This document shows, in pieces, positions 55,070-63,316 of a DNA stretch of 64,000 nucleotides. This stretch comes from Streptomyces sp. DSM 15324 (GTDB lineage Bacteria; Actinomycetota; Actinomycetes; Streptomycetales; Streptomycetaceae): assembly GCF_001514285.1 (NCBI RefSeq), contig NZ_KQ949027.1:310001-374000 (forward strand). The letters run 5' to 3'. The notes beneath the pieces were generated by a model. That model was not told where the DNA came from and ran no database searches. It worked only from the letters and a program-made list of their open reading frames with translations. Numbering within the stretch: the stretch's first letter is position 1; every line of letters begins with the position of its first letter. The translations under genes and the position numbers were made by a program.

Positions 55070-57022
55070 ATGGCTGAGACAGAGACGGTCCGCCGGTGGC
55101 TGCTTCCCGCGCTGCTGGCGGTGGCACAGCTCGCCTGGCTGGTGACCGCGGGTCCCTGGCGCGGCGGCGGTCTTCGCGCCGTGGCCGCGGCCGGGGCGGT
55201 CGGGTGTGCTCTCGTGGTGGAGACGGCGGCCCTCGGCCGGCGTCGGCAGGCCCCGGTGAGCGCCCTCGCCTGGTCGGTCGGTGCCATGGCGGTCGGGCTG
55301 GCCGCCTGGGAGGACGGCTACCTCGCGCTCGGCGCCCCCGTGTCCCTGTACTCGGTCGCGGTGCGCTGCCCCCTTCCCGTGACGCTGCGGGCCGTCGCCG
55401 CGGTCGTCGGCGCCGAATGGCTCCTGTCGTTCGCGCGGGCGGGGTTCGGCAGGGTGCCGGTGGCGGAATGGGTGGTCGCGGCCCTGCTGTACGTGCTCTG
55501 CGCGGGCCTCGGCGAGGCGCGCCGCAAGTGGCGCGCGCGCCGTCTGACCGCGGCCCGTCGGCTGGCGGGGGCCGAGGAGGGCAGACGGCACGCCGCCGCG
55601 AACGAACGCCGGCGCCTCGCACGCGAGTTGCACGATGTGAGCGCCCACCATCTGACCTCCGTCGTGGTGACCGTGGACGCGGCCCTCCGGCTCGGCGGAA
55701 CCCGGCCGGAACTGACCGCCGAAGCGCTGGAGTTCGCGGAACGCACCGGCCGGGAGACCCAGGCGTCGCTCCAGCGGCTGGTGGGACTCATGCGGGACCC
55801 GGAACCACCCGAGGCCCCGTCCTTGACCGGCCACATCCGGCAACTCGTCGCGGGCTTCGGCCGGCTGGGCCGCCCCGTCGCCACGGAACTTCCCCCGGAC
55901 CTCGCCGGCCCGGCCGGGGAGGCCGTCCACGGGATCGTGCGCGAAGCCCTCACCAACGCCGTCCGGTACGCCCCCGGCGCCGCCGTACGCGTCGTCGTAC
56001 GGCGTGACGCGGGCCGCTTGCTGCTGTCGGTGACCAACGGCCCCCCGGCGGCGCGGGCGTCCCGCCCGGCCGGCATCACGGGATCGGGTCTCGGCATCGA
56101 GGGCATGCGGCAGCGCGCGGCCGCGCTCGGCGGTGAGCTGGACGCCGGTCGGACGGCCGAGGGCGGCTGGCGGGTCGAGGCGGTGCTGCCCGACGCGGGC
56201 GGGGCGCCGTCGGCTCAGGGGTGGCGGCGGGACGTCCTGCGCGAGCAGCAGCTGGCGGACCCCGCGCTCGCGTTCACCGCCGCGCTCCTGCCGGTCCTCT
56301 TCGTCCTGGTCGGGGCGGAGGACTGGAGCCCGGCGGCCCGGCACGCGGCCGTCCCCTCCATCGCGCTGGTCTCCGCCCTGTTCGCCCTGCACGGCCTGCC
56401 CCTGGTGTGGCGGCGGCGCGCGCCCCTGGCCGTGCTCACCGGTGTCCTGGCGACCTCCCTTCTCTGGCCTCTGGCCACTGCGCTGGCCCCCCTGTCGGCA
56501 CTCTCCCCGTACTTCGCCGGGGGTCTGATCGCCGAGTGTCTCGCCGTGAACGCGCTGGGCGCCTACAGCCATCGCGGCGCCCGCACCTGGCCCTGGGTCC
56601 TGCTGGCGGGGACGGTGAGCACCGGTGCGCTGCTGGCCACGGCGGCCGCCGACGGCGATGTGCCGGCGGGTGGGCTGTCGTGGGTCACCGGCGTGGTGCT
56701 GGTGGTGCCGTTGAGCCTGGTGGCGTGCGCGGGCTTCGCCCTCCTCTGGGGCGGGGGGCTGCTGGTCCGCCGGCGCCGGCTGCGGGTGCTCGCCCGGGAC
56801 GACTTCGCGCTCGCCGGTTCCGCGTGGCAGGCGGAGCGGTCCGCCGCAGCGGAACGGGAGCTGCTGGCCGAGCGGTTGAGCGACGCCGTACTGCACCGCA
56901 CCGAGCGGCTGGTGGACCTGGCGCGCGCGGGGCGGCCGGCCGAGGTCGCGGCCGAGGCCCGCGCGACCCTCGCCGCCATGCGCGATCTGCTGCACGGCCT
57001 CGACCGCCCACCACCGACCTGA
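55070..57022 (+). CDS. Sensor histidine kinase with a second, degenerate sensor-kinase half
   Basis: The 650-residue protein has membrane helices (about 10-130) and then a HisKA_3 dimerisation helix with ARELHDVSAHHLTS (H at about 187) and a HATPase with NAVRYAPGA, GSGLGIEGMRQRAAAL. After about 400 comes a second set of four to five helices and a C-terminal helix pair (ERLSDAVLHRTERLVDLARAG), which resembles a second dimerisation helix without a HATPase. No response-regulator gene is adjacent. A start at 55070 is supported only weakly. Confidence 0.8.
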   Translation: MAETETVRRWLLPALLAVAQLAWLVTAGPWRGGGLRAVAAAGAVGCALVVETAALGRRRQAPVSALAWSVGAMAVGLAAWEDGYLALGAPVSLYSVAVRCPLPVTLRAVAAVVGAEWLLSFARAGFGRVPVAEWVVAALLYVLCAGLGEARRKWRARRLTAARRLAGAEEGRRHAAANERRRLARELHDVSAHHLTSVVVTVDAALRLGGTRPELTAEALEFAERTGRETQASLQRLVGLMRDPEPPEAPSLTGHIRQLVAGFGRLGRPVATELPPDLAGPAGEAVHGIVREALTNAVRYAPGAAVRVVVRRDAGRLLLSVTNGPPAARASRPAGITGSGLGIEGMRQRAAALGGELDAGRTAEGGWRVEAVLPDAGGAPSAQGWRRDVLREQQLADPALAFTAALLPVLFVLVGAEDWSPAARHAAVPSIALVSALFALHGLPLVWRRRAPLAVLTGVLATSLLWPLATALAPLSALSPYFAGGLIAECLAVNALGAYSHRGARTWPWVLLAGTVSTGALLATAAADGDVPAGGLSWVTGVVLVVPLSLVACAGFALLWGGGLLVRRRRLRVLARDDFALAGSAWQAERSAAAERELLAERLSDAVLHRTERLVDLARAGRPAEVAAEARATLAAMRDLLHGLDRPPPT

Positions 57023-57073
57023 CGCCCGTCTCCCCCGGCCGTCTCCACCCGCCCGTCTCCACCCGCCCGTCCG

Positions 57074-57108
57074 TCTCTATCCAGAGATCGTCCGTCTCTA
57101 TCCAGAGA
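57074..57108 (+). promoter_or_regulatory. Two tandem dyads TCTCTATCCAGAGA, 21 bp apart
   Basis: TCTCT-ATCC-AGAGA occurs at 57074-57087 and 57095-57108 as perfect inverted repeats, on the same face of the helix. It lies 64-98 bp upstream of a small membrane protein gene and after the kinase stop. Confidence 0.65.
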
Positions 57109-57171
57109 TACAGACGGGGTTCGTCCGCCGAGACGATGGGAACGCCGCCGCCCGCCGGAACACTGGGAGCC

Positions 57172-57438
57172 ATGTACCTCACCCTGGTCACCGTGCTCTG
57201 CGTCGTCGTGGCCCTCACCGGCATCGTGGTGTCCGTCGTCCACGAACCGCCGACCTGGGCCGTGGTCGTCGGCGTCGTCGCCGGGTTCGCCCTCGGCACC
57301 GTACTGCTGCGGACGGCGGCGTTCGCCGACATCGCCCAGTCCTCGGTCGGCTCCTGGAGCCTGCGGCTGGCCGCCTTCGCGGCGGCCGAGGCGCTGCTGG
57401 CCCTCGCCGTGGTCCACCGCGGCCGTACCGCCCGCTGA
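57172..57438 (+). CDS. Small membrane protein of unknown function
   Basis: The 88-residue protein has three hydrophobic segments (YLTLVTVLCVVVALTGIVVSVV, WAVVVGVVAGFALGTVLLRTAAF and LAAFAAAEALLALAVVHRG). GGAG just upstream of the ATG is close. A longer open frame to its left is the shadow of the kinase gene. Two tandem dyads in its upstream region suggest regulated expression. Function unknown. Confidence 0.7.
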   Translation: MYLTLVTVLCVVVALTGIVVSVVHEPPTWAVVVGVVAGFALGTVLLRTAAFADIAQSSVGSWSLRLAAFAAAEALLALAVVHRGRTAR

Positions 57439-57451
57439 AGCGTGTCGCTCC

Positions 57452-58501
57452 CTAGAACGTGAGCACCCCCCGCGCCACCCGCCCCGCCTCCGCGTCCGCC
57501 GCCGCCTTCTCGAAGTCCTCCACCGGGTAGGTCTGGGTGATGAGTTCGTCGAGGAGCAGCCGGCCCTCGCGGTACAGGCCGGCGTACAGGGCGATGTCCC
57601 GCTGGGGGCGGGAGGCGCCGTAGCGGCAGCCCAGGATGGACTTGTCGAGGAAGAGGGAGGAGACCAGGAAGGACGCCTCCGCGGTGGCCGGCGGCACGCC
57701 CAGCAGGACCGCCTGCCCGTGCCGGTCCAGCAGGTCGACGGCGGCGCGGATCAGCTCCACCCGGCCCACGCACTCGAAGACATGGTCCGCGCCCGTCGGC
57801 AGCACGTCCCGCACGGCCTCGGCGGAGGTCAGGAAGTCGGTCGCCCCGAACCGCCGGGCCACCGCCTCCTTGGCCGGGTTGGAGTCGACCGCGACGATCC
57901 GCAGCGCGCCCGCGATCCGCGCGCCCTGGAGGACGTTGAGCCCGATCCCGCCCGTACCGATGACGACGACGCTCTCGCCGTACCCCACCCGCGCGCGGTT
58001 GAGCACGGCACCCACCCCGGTCAGCACCCCGCACCCGATCAGGGCGGCGGACGGCAGCGGGATGTCCTCGGGTATCCGCACCGCCTGGACGGCCTTCACG
58101 ACCGTCCGCTCGGCGAAGGCGGAGTTGCAGGCGAACTGGTACACCGGCCGTCCCGCGCGCGTGAACGGCTTCTGGGGCCGCCCGATCGCCTGCCGGCACA
58201 TCGTCGGCCGCCCCCGGTCGCACTCGGCGCAGGTCCCGCAGTTGGCGAGGGTGGACAGGGCCACATGGTCGCCGGGGACGACATGCGTGACCCCGGCCCC
58301 CACGGCCTCCACCACCCCCGCCCCCTCGTGGCCGAGCACCACCGGCGCCGGGAAGGGGATCGTCCCGTCGATCACCGACAGGTCGCTGTGGCACAGCCCG
58401 GCCGCAGAGATCGCCACGAGCACCTCGCCGGGTCCCGGATCGCGGACGTCGAGGTCGTCGACGACCTCCACCCGCTCGCCGTCGAACAGCACACCTCGCA
58501 T
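57452..58501 (-). CDS. Zinc-dependent alcohol dehydrogenase (MDR)
   Basis: The 349-residue protein starts at the ATG at 58501 (TGATG overlap with the dehydrogenase stop). The catalytic zinc ligands are C37 and GHE (H58-E59). The structural zinc cysteines are C88, C91, C94 and C102. The cofactor motif is VVIGTGGIGLNVLQGA. It oxidises an alcohol to an aldehyde or ketone. Third gene of the SDR-acyl-CoA dehydrogenase-ADH operon. Confidence 0.92.
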   Translation of the reverse strand: MRGVLFDGERVEVVDDLDVRDPGPGEVLVAISAAGLCHSDLSVIDGTIPFPAPVVLGHEGAGVVEAVGAGVTHVVPGDHVALSTLANCGTCAECDRGRPTMCRQAIGRPQKPFTRAGRPVYQFACNSAFAERTVVKAVQAVRIPEDIPLPSAALIGCGVLTGVGAVLNRARVGYGESVVVIGTGGIGLNVLQGARIAGALRIVAVDSNPAKEAVARRFGATDFLTSAEAVRDVLPTGADHVFECVGRVELIRAAVDLLDRHGQAVLLGVPPATAEASFLVSSLFLDKSILGCRYGASRPQRDIALYAGLYREGRLLLDELITQTYPVEDFEKAAADAEAGRVARGVLTF

Positions 58502-59649
58502 CAGACGACCCCCTTGCGCTCTCTGGGCAGGCCGAGCACGCGCTCGGCGATGATCGTGCGCTGGATCTGGTCCGAGCCGCCGTAGATCGTGTCGGCCCGG
58601 GAGAACAGGAACAGGTGCTGCGCTTCGTCGAGTGCGTACGGCGTCGCGGGCGTCCAGTCCGACGGGCCCGCGCTCGCCGACGCGCCCCGCACCTCCACCG
58701 CGACCTCGCCGAGCCGCTGATGCCAGCCCGCCCACAGCAGCTTGGCCACGCTGGGCGCCCCCGGCCCGCCCGAACCGCCCAGGGTCCGCAGCGCGTTCCA
58801 CCGCATGGTCCGCAGCTCGGCCCACAGCCGCACCAGCCGCTCGCGGACGACGGGATCCTCGGCCGCGCCGGTCTCCACCGCCGTGCGGACCACGCGCCCC
58901 AGTTCCTCGGCGAACCCGATCTGCTGGGCGAGCGTCGACACCCCGCGCTCGAACCCCAGGAGGCTCATCGCGACCCGCCAGCCCTCGCCGGCGCCGCCGA
59001 CGACATGCTCCGCGCGCGCCCCGTCGAAGAAGACCTCGTTGAACTCGCTGGTGCCGGTGAGCTGCCGGATGGGCCGCACCTCGATCCGACCGGGCTGGTC
59101 CATGGGCACGAGGAGGAAGGACAGCCCCTGGTGACGGGTCGAGTCGGGGTCGGTGCGGGCGAGGACGAAACACCAGTCGGCCTCGTGCGCGAGGGAGGTC
59201 CAGGTCTTCTGCCCGGTGACGCGGTACGTGCGGCCGCCCTCGTCGGCCTCCGCCCGCGTCCGCACCCCGGCCAGGTCGGACCCGGCGCCGGGCTCGCTGT
59301 ACCCCTGGCACCAGAGCTCGGCACCGGCGGCGACGGGCGGCAGGAACCGGGCCTTCTGCTCCGGGGTGCCGTGGGCGATCAGGGTGGGCGCGAGCAGGTT
59401 CTCGCCGATGTGCCCGGACCGGGGCGGGGCCCCCGAGCGCGCGTACTCCTCGGCCCAGGCGACCTGCCGGGTCAGACTCGCGGTCCGATTCCCGTACCCG
59501 CCCTCCCTCCAGCCCAGTCCGATCCACCCGGCGGCTCCGAGCGTGCGTTCCCATGAGCGGCGATCCCGTTCGCCGCCGACGTGCGCGGCGAGCCAGGCCC
59601 GCGCCTCGGCGCGGAAATCGTCGTCCGCAGGTGAAAATCCGAAGTCCAC
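58501..59649 (-). CDS. Acyl-CoA dehydrogenase
   Basis: The 382-residue protein starts at the GTG at 59649, with GGAGGTGA directly upstream. It reads FGFSPADDDFRAEARAWLAAHVGG, WCQGYSEPGAGSDLAGVRTRAE, VTGQKTWTSLAHEADWCFVLARTDPDS, FFDGARAEHVVGGAGEGWRVAMSLLGFERG and TIYGGSDQIQRTIIAERVLGLPR. The usual catalytic Glu in YEGTxEI is replaced by YGGSDQI, as in some FadE enzymes whose catalytic base lies elsewhere or in a partner subunit. A partner may be the partial gene at 63.3 kb. Confidence 0.9.
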   Translation of the reverse strand: MDFGFSPADDDFRAEARAWLAAHVGGERDRRSWERTLGAAGWIGLGWREGGYGNRTASLTRQVAWAEEYARSGAPPRSGHIGENLLAPTLIAHGTPEQKARFLPPVAAGAELWCQGYSEPGAGSDLAGVRTRAEADEGGRTYRVTGQKTWTSLAHEADWCFVLARTDPDSTRHQGLSFLLVPMDQPGRIEVRPIRQLTGTSEFNEVFFDGARAEHVVGGAGEGWRVAMSLLGFERGVSTLAQQIGFAEELGRVVRTAVETGAAEDPVVRERLVRLWAELRTMRWNALRTLGGSGGPGAPSVAKLLWAGWHQRLGEVAVEVRGASASAGPSDWTPATPYALDEAQHLFLFSRADTIYGGSDQIQRTIIAERVLGLPRERKGVV

Positions 59650-59691
59650 GTTCACCTCCTCGATCGAGCAGGGCGACTGCACCGTCCCGAG

Positions 59692-59733
59692 GGGCGCGGG
59701 GATCTGCGCCCAGCCACGACGCACCCGCACCCA
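59692..59733. repeat. Dispersed Streptomyces intergenic repeat, copy 2
   Basis: GGGGCGCGGGGATCTGCGCC followed by CAGCCACGACGCACCCGCACC, related to the copy at 10852-10897. It lies inside an operon between the SDR and acyl-CoA dehydrogenase genes. Confidence 0.6.
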
Positions 59734-59751
59734 CCGGTCGGACCGAAAAAC

Positions 59752-60666
59752 TCACCCGTTGGGCCGCGCCCCCTCGGCCGCGGCCCGCCGCATCTCCTCC
59801 AGCCGCTCCAGCATCGGCATCGGATCCACCCCCACCGACCCCGGCAGCACCTCCGCGATCCGCGCCGGCGTCCACGAACCGCCCTCGGCATACGCGGCCC
59901 GCAGCTCCCGCGGCTGCGCCCACACAGCGATCTTCGCACCGGCGACGGTGTAGACCTGCCCGGTTATCCCCAACTCCCGCGAGCGGTCCGACAAAAGGAA
60001 AATCACCATCGCGGCGACATCCTCCGGCTCGCCGATCTCCGCGAGCTCCATCGGCACCCCGGCCGACATCCGCGTCCGCGCGACGGGCGCGACCGCGTTG
60101 GCGGTCACCCCGTACTTGTGCAGGCCCAGCGCCGCGCTGCGCACCAGCGAGATGATCCCGCCCTTCGCCGCGCTGTAGTTGGCCTGCGAGACGGAGCCCT
60201 GGTGGTTGCCGCTGGTGAAACCGATCAGTGTGCCGGATCCCTGCCGCCGCATGACGGCGGAGGCGGCCCGGAAGACCGTGAAGGTGCCCTTGAGGTGGGT
60301 GGCGACCACCGGGTCCCACTCCTCCTCGGACATGTTGAACAGCATCCGCTCCCGCAGGATCCCCGCGACGCAGACGACCCCGTCGAGCCGCCCGTACGTC
60401 TCCAGGGCGGTGTCCACCACCCGCTGTCCGCCCGCCATCGTGGAGATGTCGTCGGCGACCGCGACGGCCTCGCCGCCCGCCGCCTCGATCTCCTTGACGA
60501 CGGACTCGGCGACCTCGCTCGTGGGCGACGCCCCGTCCACGCCCACCCCGTAGTCGTTGACGACGACCCGGGCACCGTCGGCGGCCGCCGCGAGCGCCAC
60601 CGCCCGTCCGATGCCCCGTCCCGCCCCTGTGACGGCGACGACCTTGCCGGCCAAGAAGTTCCCCAC
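59752..60666 (-). CDS. SDR-family dehydrogenase, probably acting on a hydroxyacyl-CoA or cyclic alcohol
   Basis: The 304-residue SDR has TGAGRGIG (13-20), VVVNDYGVGVDG (an insert after the second strand that is typical of large SDRs of the multifunctional enzyme type-2/hydroxyacyl-CoA group), VCVAGILRERML, and Y164-K168 in NYSAAKGG. A C-terminal extension of about 50 residues follows. Head of the operon SDR-acyl-CoA dehydrogenase-ADH, with the palindrome 56 bp upstream. Confidence 0.92.
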   Translation of the reverse strand: MGNFLAGKVVAVTGAGRGIGRAVALAAAADGARVVVNDYGVGVDGASPTSEVAESVVKEIEAAGGEAVAVADDISTMAGGQRVVDTALETYGRLDGVVCVAGILRERMLFNMSEEEWDPVVATHLKGTFTVFRAASAVMRRQGSGTLIGFTSGNHQGSVSQANYSAAKGGIISLVRSAALGLHKYGVTANAVAPVARTRMSAGVPMELAEIGEPEDVAAMVIFLLSDRSRELGITGQVYTVAGAKIAVWAQPRELRAAYAEGGSWTPARIAEVLPGSVGVDPMPMLERLEEMRRAAAEGARPNG

Positions 60667-60688
60667 GCCCGGCCCCTTCCCGCGTTCT

Positions 60689-60703
60689 CCGACGGACGGT
60701 TAG
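60689..60703 (-). promoter_or_regulatory. Degenerate regulon palindrome, site 11b
   Basis: CCGACGGACGGTTAG matches the CTGAC-N5-GTCAG pattern with one mismatch in each arm. It lies 22 bp upstream of the SDR start. Weak on its own. Confidence 0.35.
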
Positions 60704-60722
60704 ATGCCCCCGAGACCCGTAT

Positions 60723-60737
60723 CTGACGGACCGTTAG
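60723..60737. promoter_or_regulatory. Regulon palindrome CTGAC-N5-GTTAG, site 11
   Basis: CTGACGGACCGTTAG, with arms extendable to ATCTGAC/GTTAGAT and one mismatch. It lies between divergent operons, 56 bp from the SDR start and 49 bp from the cyclase start. Confidence 0.7.
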
Positions 60738-60786
60738 ATTTTATGTCCCGCCCGACGGGCGAGGACAAGCCCCGGGGAGGCACCGG

Positions 60787-61713
60787 ATGGCACTGCCGGA
60801 GGAGTTCCACGACATCGCCAAGCGCGTCAACAACTGGGGGCGCTGGGGAGCCGCCGACGAGATCGGCACCCTCAACCTGATCACCGACGAGGTGGTGCGC
60901 GGCGCCGCCGCCGAGATCCGTTCGGGGCGCCGGGTGCCGCTGGCCCTCCCCTTGCGCGAGGACGGGGTGCAGACCGGGATGATCCCGGGCCGCGTCAACC
61001 CGATGCACACCATGGTGCAGATCAACCAGGAGATCTTCGGCCCCGGCACGGTCGCGTGCAGCGACGACGCCGTGACGATGGGCCTCCAGGCGGCCACGCA
61101 CTGGGACGCGCTGACCCATGTCTCGCACTCGGGGAAGATCTACAACGGCCGCCCCGCGTCCGGCATCACCGCGCACGCGGGCGCCGAGTTCAGCGGGATC
61201 GACAAGGCGCGGCACGTCGTCTCGCGCGGGGTGCTGCTGGACGTGGCACGCGCGCGGGGCGTGGACCGGCTGGCGGGCGGGCACGCGGTGACGCCGGAGG
61301 ACCTGGAGGCGGCGGAGGAACTGGCGGGTACGCGCGTGCGCGCCGGCGACATCGTGCTCGTACGGACGGGTCAGGTGCAGCTCTATCTGGCGGGCGACAA
61401 GCACGGTTACGCGTTCCCGTCGCCGGGGCTGTCGGTGCGTACCCCGGAGTGGTTCCACGCGCGCGACGTGGCGGCCGTCGCCAACGACACCATGACGTTC
61501 GAGATCTTCCCGCCCGAGATCGAGGACCTGTGGCTGCCGGTGCACGCGCTCGACCTGGTGGAGATGGGGATGCTCCAGGGCCAGAACTGGAATCTCGAAG
61601 AGTTGTCCACAGCCTGTGGACAAGAGGGCCGGTACGCGTTCCTGCTGTCGGCGATGCCGGAGCCGTTCGTCGGGGGTACGGGGACACCGGTGGCGCCCGT
61701 GGCCGTCCTCTGA
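60787..61713 (+). CDS. Cyclase-family (kynurenine formamidase-like) hydrolase
   Basis: The 308-residue protein has the cyclase metal motif THWDALTHVSH (H105, D107, H111, H114) and the neighbouring GKIYNGRPASGITAHAG. It ends with FEIFPPEIEDLWLPVHALDLVEMGMLQGQNWNLEEL. Members hydrolyse amides or lactones, including ring opening in catabolic pathways. It is divergent from the SDR operon under the shared palindrome. Substrate unknown. Confidence 0.9.
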   Translation: MALPEEFHDIAKRVNNWGRWGAADEIGTLNLITDEVVRGAAAEIRSGRRVPLALPLREDGVQTGMIPGRVNPMHTMVQINQEIFGPGTVACSDDAVTMGLQAATHWDALTHVSHSGKIYNGRPASGITAHAGAEFSGIDKARHVVSRGVLLDVARARGVDRLAGGHAVTPEDLEAAEELAGTRVRAGDIVLVRTGQVQLYLAGDKHGYAFPSPGLSVRTPEWFHARDVAAVANDTMTFEIFPPEIEDLWLPVHALDLVEMGMLQGQNWNLEELSTACGQEGRYAFLLSAMPEPFVGGTGTPVAPVAVL

Positions 61714-62193
61714 GACGCCCGGCGACCCACGCGGCGGTCGTCCGATGGCGGCGCGCCGCTGCCCGCCCCGAGCACGGCACCGCGCGCCGCCATCCGACTC
61801 GGCGTACCCTCCCCGGCTCCCCCTCCGGCCCTGAGGGACTCGACGCCGAATCGCGACCCACACTCGGCAAGGGCCCGTGTCACCCGGACCCTCGTCGTCC
61901 CCTCGCGGTGAATCGCTGACCACAAGCGTGATCAAACGGACACCTCACGTCAACACCACGACGGAGATTTGTTACTAACGCCCCATTTGCAACGGGCGCG
62001 CACGGAAGCACGTCCGGGCGCACCGGGGCCACGCCCGATCAGGACGACAGCGCCTCCTGCGCCTGTGCACCGCAGGCCTCCGCCCTCTCGCGGCCATGCG
62101 CCCGTCGACCGACCCACCGGGCCGACCCACCGGGCCAGCCGCCCCCGCCGCACCACCCGGTCGCCACAGCCACGCCACAGCGGCACCGGGGAC
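61714..62193. other. Intergenic stretch of about 480 bp with no gene seen
   Basis: Neither strand shows an open frame with a start, ribosome site and family resemblance. The region around 61940-61985 is A/T-richer than its surroundings (GATTTGTTACTAACG) and may be promoter remnants. No repeats or structured RNA were identified. Confidence 0.6.
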
Positions 62194-62781
62194 TCACACG
62201 GCCTCGAAGGCGCGCCCCTCGTAGGCGGGTTCCGGACGGACCGTCGGCTTCGGGTACACGGCAGGCTTCGGGTACACCGGCTCCGGGTGGGTGACGGCCT
62301 GCCGGCCGTCCGTCAGGGCGGTGCGCTCGCCCGCGTTCTCGCCCCCTACCGCGCCCTCGGCGAGCCCCTCGCAGCGGTCCAGCTCGCACCAGATGCGCTT
62401 GCCGCCGCCCTCCACGCTCCAGCCCCAGCGGTCCGCGAGACAGTCGACGAGGGCCAGGCCCCGGCCGCCGGTGGCGTCGTCGCCCACGCAACGGGGCACG
62501 GGAGCACGGTCGCTGGTGTCCACGACCTCCAGCCGGACGGTGGCCGTCGCGTCCACCGCACCCGGCTCGCCACCCGGCACCGACAGCCGCACGACGGCCG
62601 GACGGCCCGTGTGCACCACGGCGTTGGTGACGAGTTCGGAGACAAGCAGGACCAGCGTCTCGGCGAGCGGTTCGTCGTCCCCTATGCCGCACCCGGCCAG
62701 ACGCGAACGGGCCCACCTCCGGGCGCGCCCCACTTCCGTGGGGTCGGGCCGGATCTCCAGTTGCACTTGAAGCACCTGCAC
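62194..62781 (-). CDS. RsbW-type ATP-binding protein
   Basis: The 195-residue protein has an HATPase domain: LVLLVSELVTNAVVHTG (N-box), LEVVDTSD (D-box), and ATGGRGLALVDCLADRWGW (G-box). It has a C-terminal low-complexity tail with YPKP repeats (VYPKPAVYPKPTVRPEP). It belongs to the same class as the gene at 1.2-1.7 kb, and faces a truncated regulator start at 63008. Confidence 0.87.
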   Translation of the reverse strand: MQVLQVQLEIRPDPTEVGRARRWARSRLAGCGIGDDEPLAETLVLLVSELVTNAVVHTGRPAVVRLSVPGGEPGAVDATATVRLEVVDTSDRAPVPRCVGDDATGGRGLALVDCLADRWGWSVEGGGKRIWCELDRCEGLAEGAVGGENAGERTALTDGRQAVTHPEPVYPKPAVYPKPTVRPEPAYEGRAFEAV

Positions 62782-63007
62782 CGCTCACACCATCCGAACC
62801 GGCGGACACATGGCCGTGCGCCACGCGAGCCACGCGAATCGCGTGGACACCATGACGACGGGGGCCACGATCGTAGCCATTTTCTGCATGGCCAGAACAA
62901 CAGCCAGAGGCAGCGTGACGGAACGTGAATCCCTTACGAGACAGCTTGGTTGACGTACAGTCACCTCAACAAGCGCTTCGGGCATATTCCAGCGCGAAGG
63001 AGTACCC

Positions 63008-63199
63008 GTGCGGCATACTGTGCGACGCCCGCGCCAGGGAGTCGAACAGGCGGGGGCCTCCAGCCCGTCCGCCCTGCGAGCAGCGGCACGCACCGCCGGT
63101 TTCGGTACCGCCCCAGGGGCACCACCGGCATGGCTCATGCTCGGAACCACTCGCATCCCACAGAAGGTACCGGAGGGTCCGGCCGACTCCGGGCCGTGA
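63008..63199 (+). pseudogene. Truncated start of an HTH-DUF5753-type regulator gene
   Basis: AAGGAG lies 5 bp before the GTG at 63008, and the frame begins VRHTVRRPRQGVEQAGASSPSALR. This resembles the opening of HTH-DUF5753 regulators that normally face an RsbW-type gene. Homology stops near residue 24, and the remaining 40 codons to the stop at 63199 are unrelated. A promoter-like TTGAC lies near 62951. No HTH follows. Confidence 0.4.
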
Positions 63200-63316
63200 C
63201 GGGTCACGCATCGGACACAACCCGATATCAACGCTCCGTGAACCAGGGATGCCACAATCCGCGACACCCGTACGGCAGTCCGAGCCCCGCGCAGGTCATC
63301 GGCGCAGGCAGCGGCG

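Noticed and set aside
12054..60737. Regulon palindromes as KstR or KstR2 operators
   Set aside because: Those operators have AAC...GTT or AAGCAAG...CTTGCTT arms; CTGAC/GTCAG does not match.
62948..62962. Regulon-like site TTGACGTACAGTCAC near 62951
   Set aside because: The outer bases break the symmetry and TTGAC there is equally a -35 element of the regulator remnant; it does not precede a catabolic gene.
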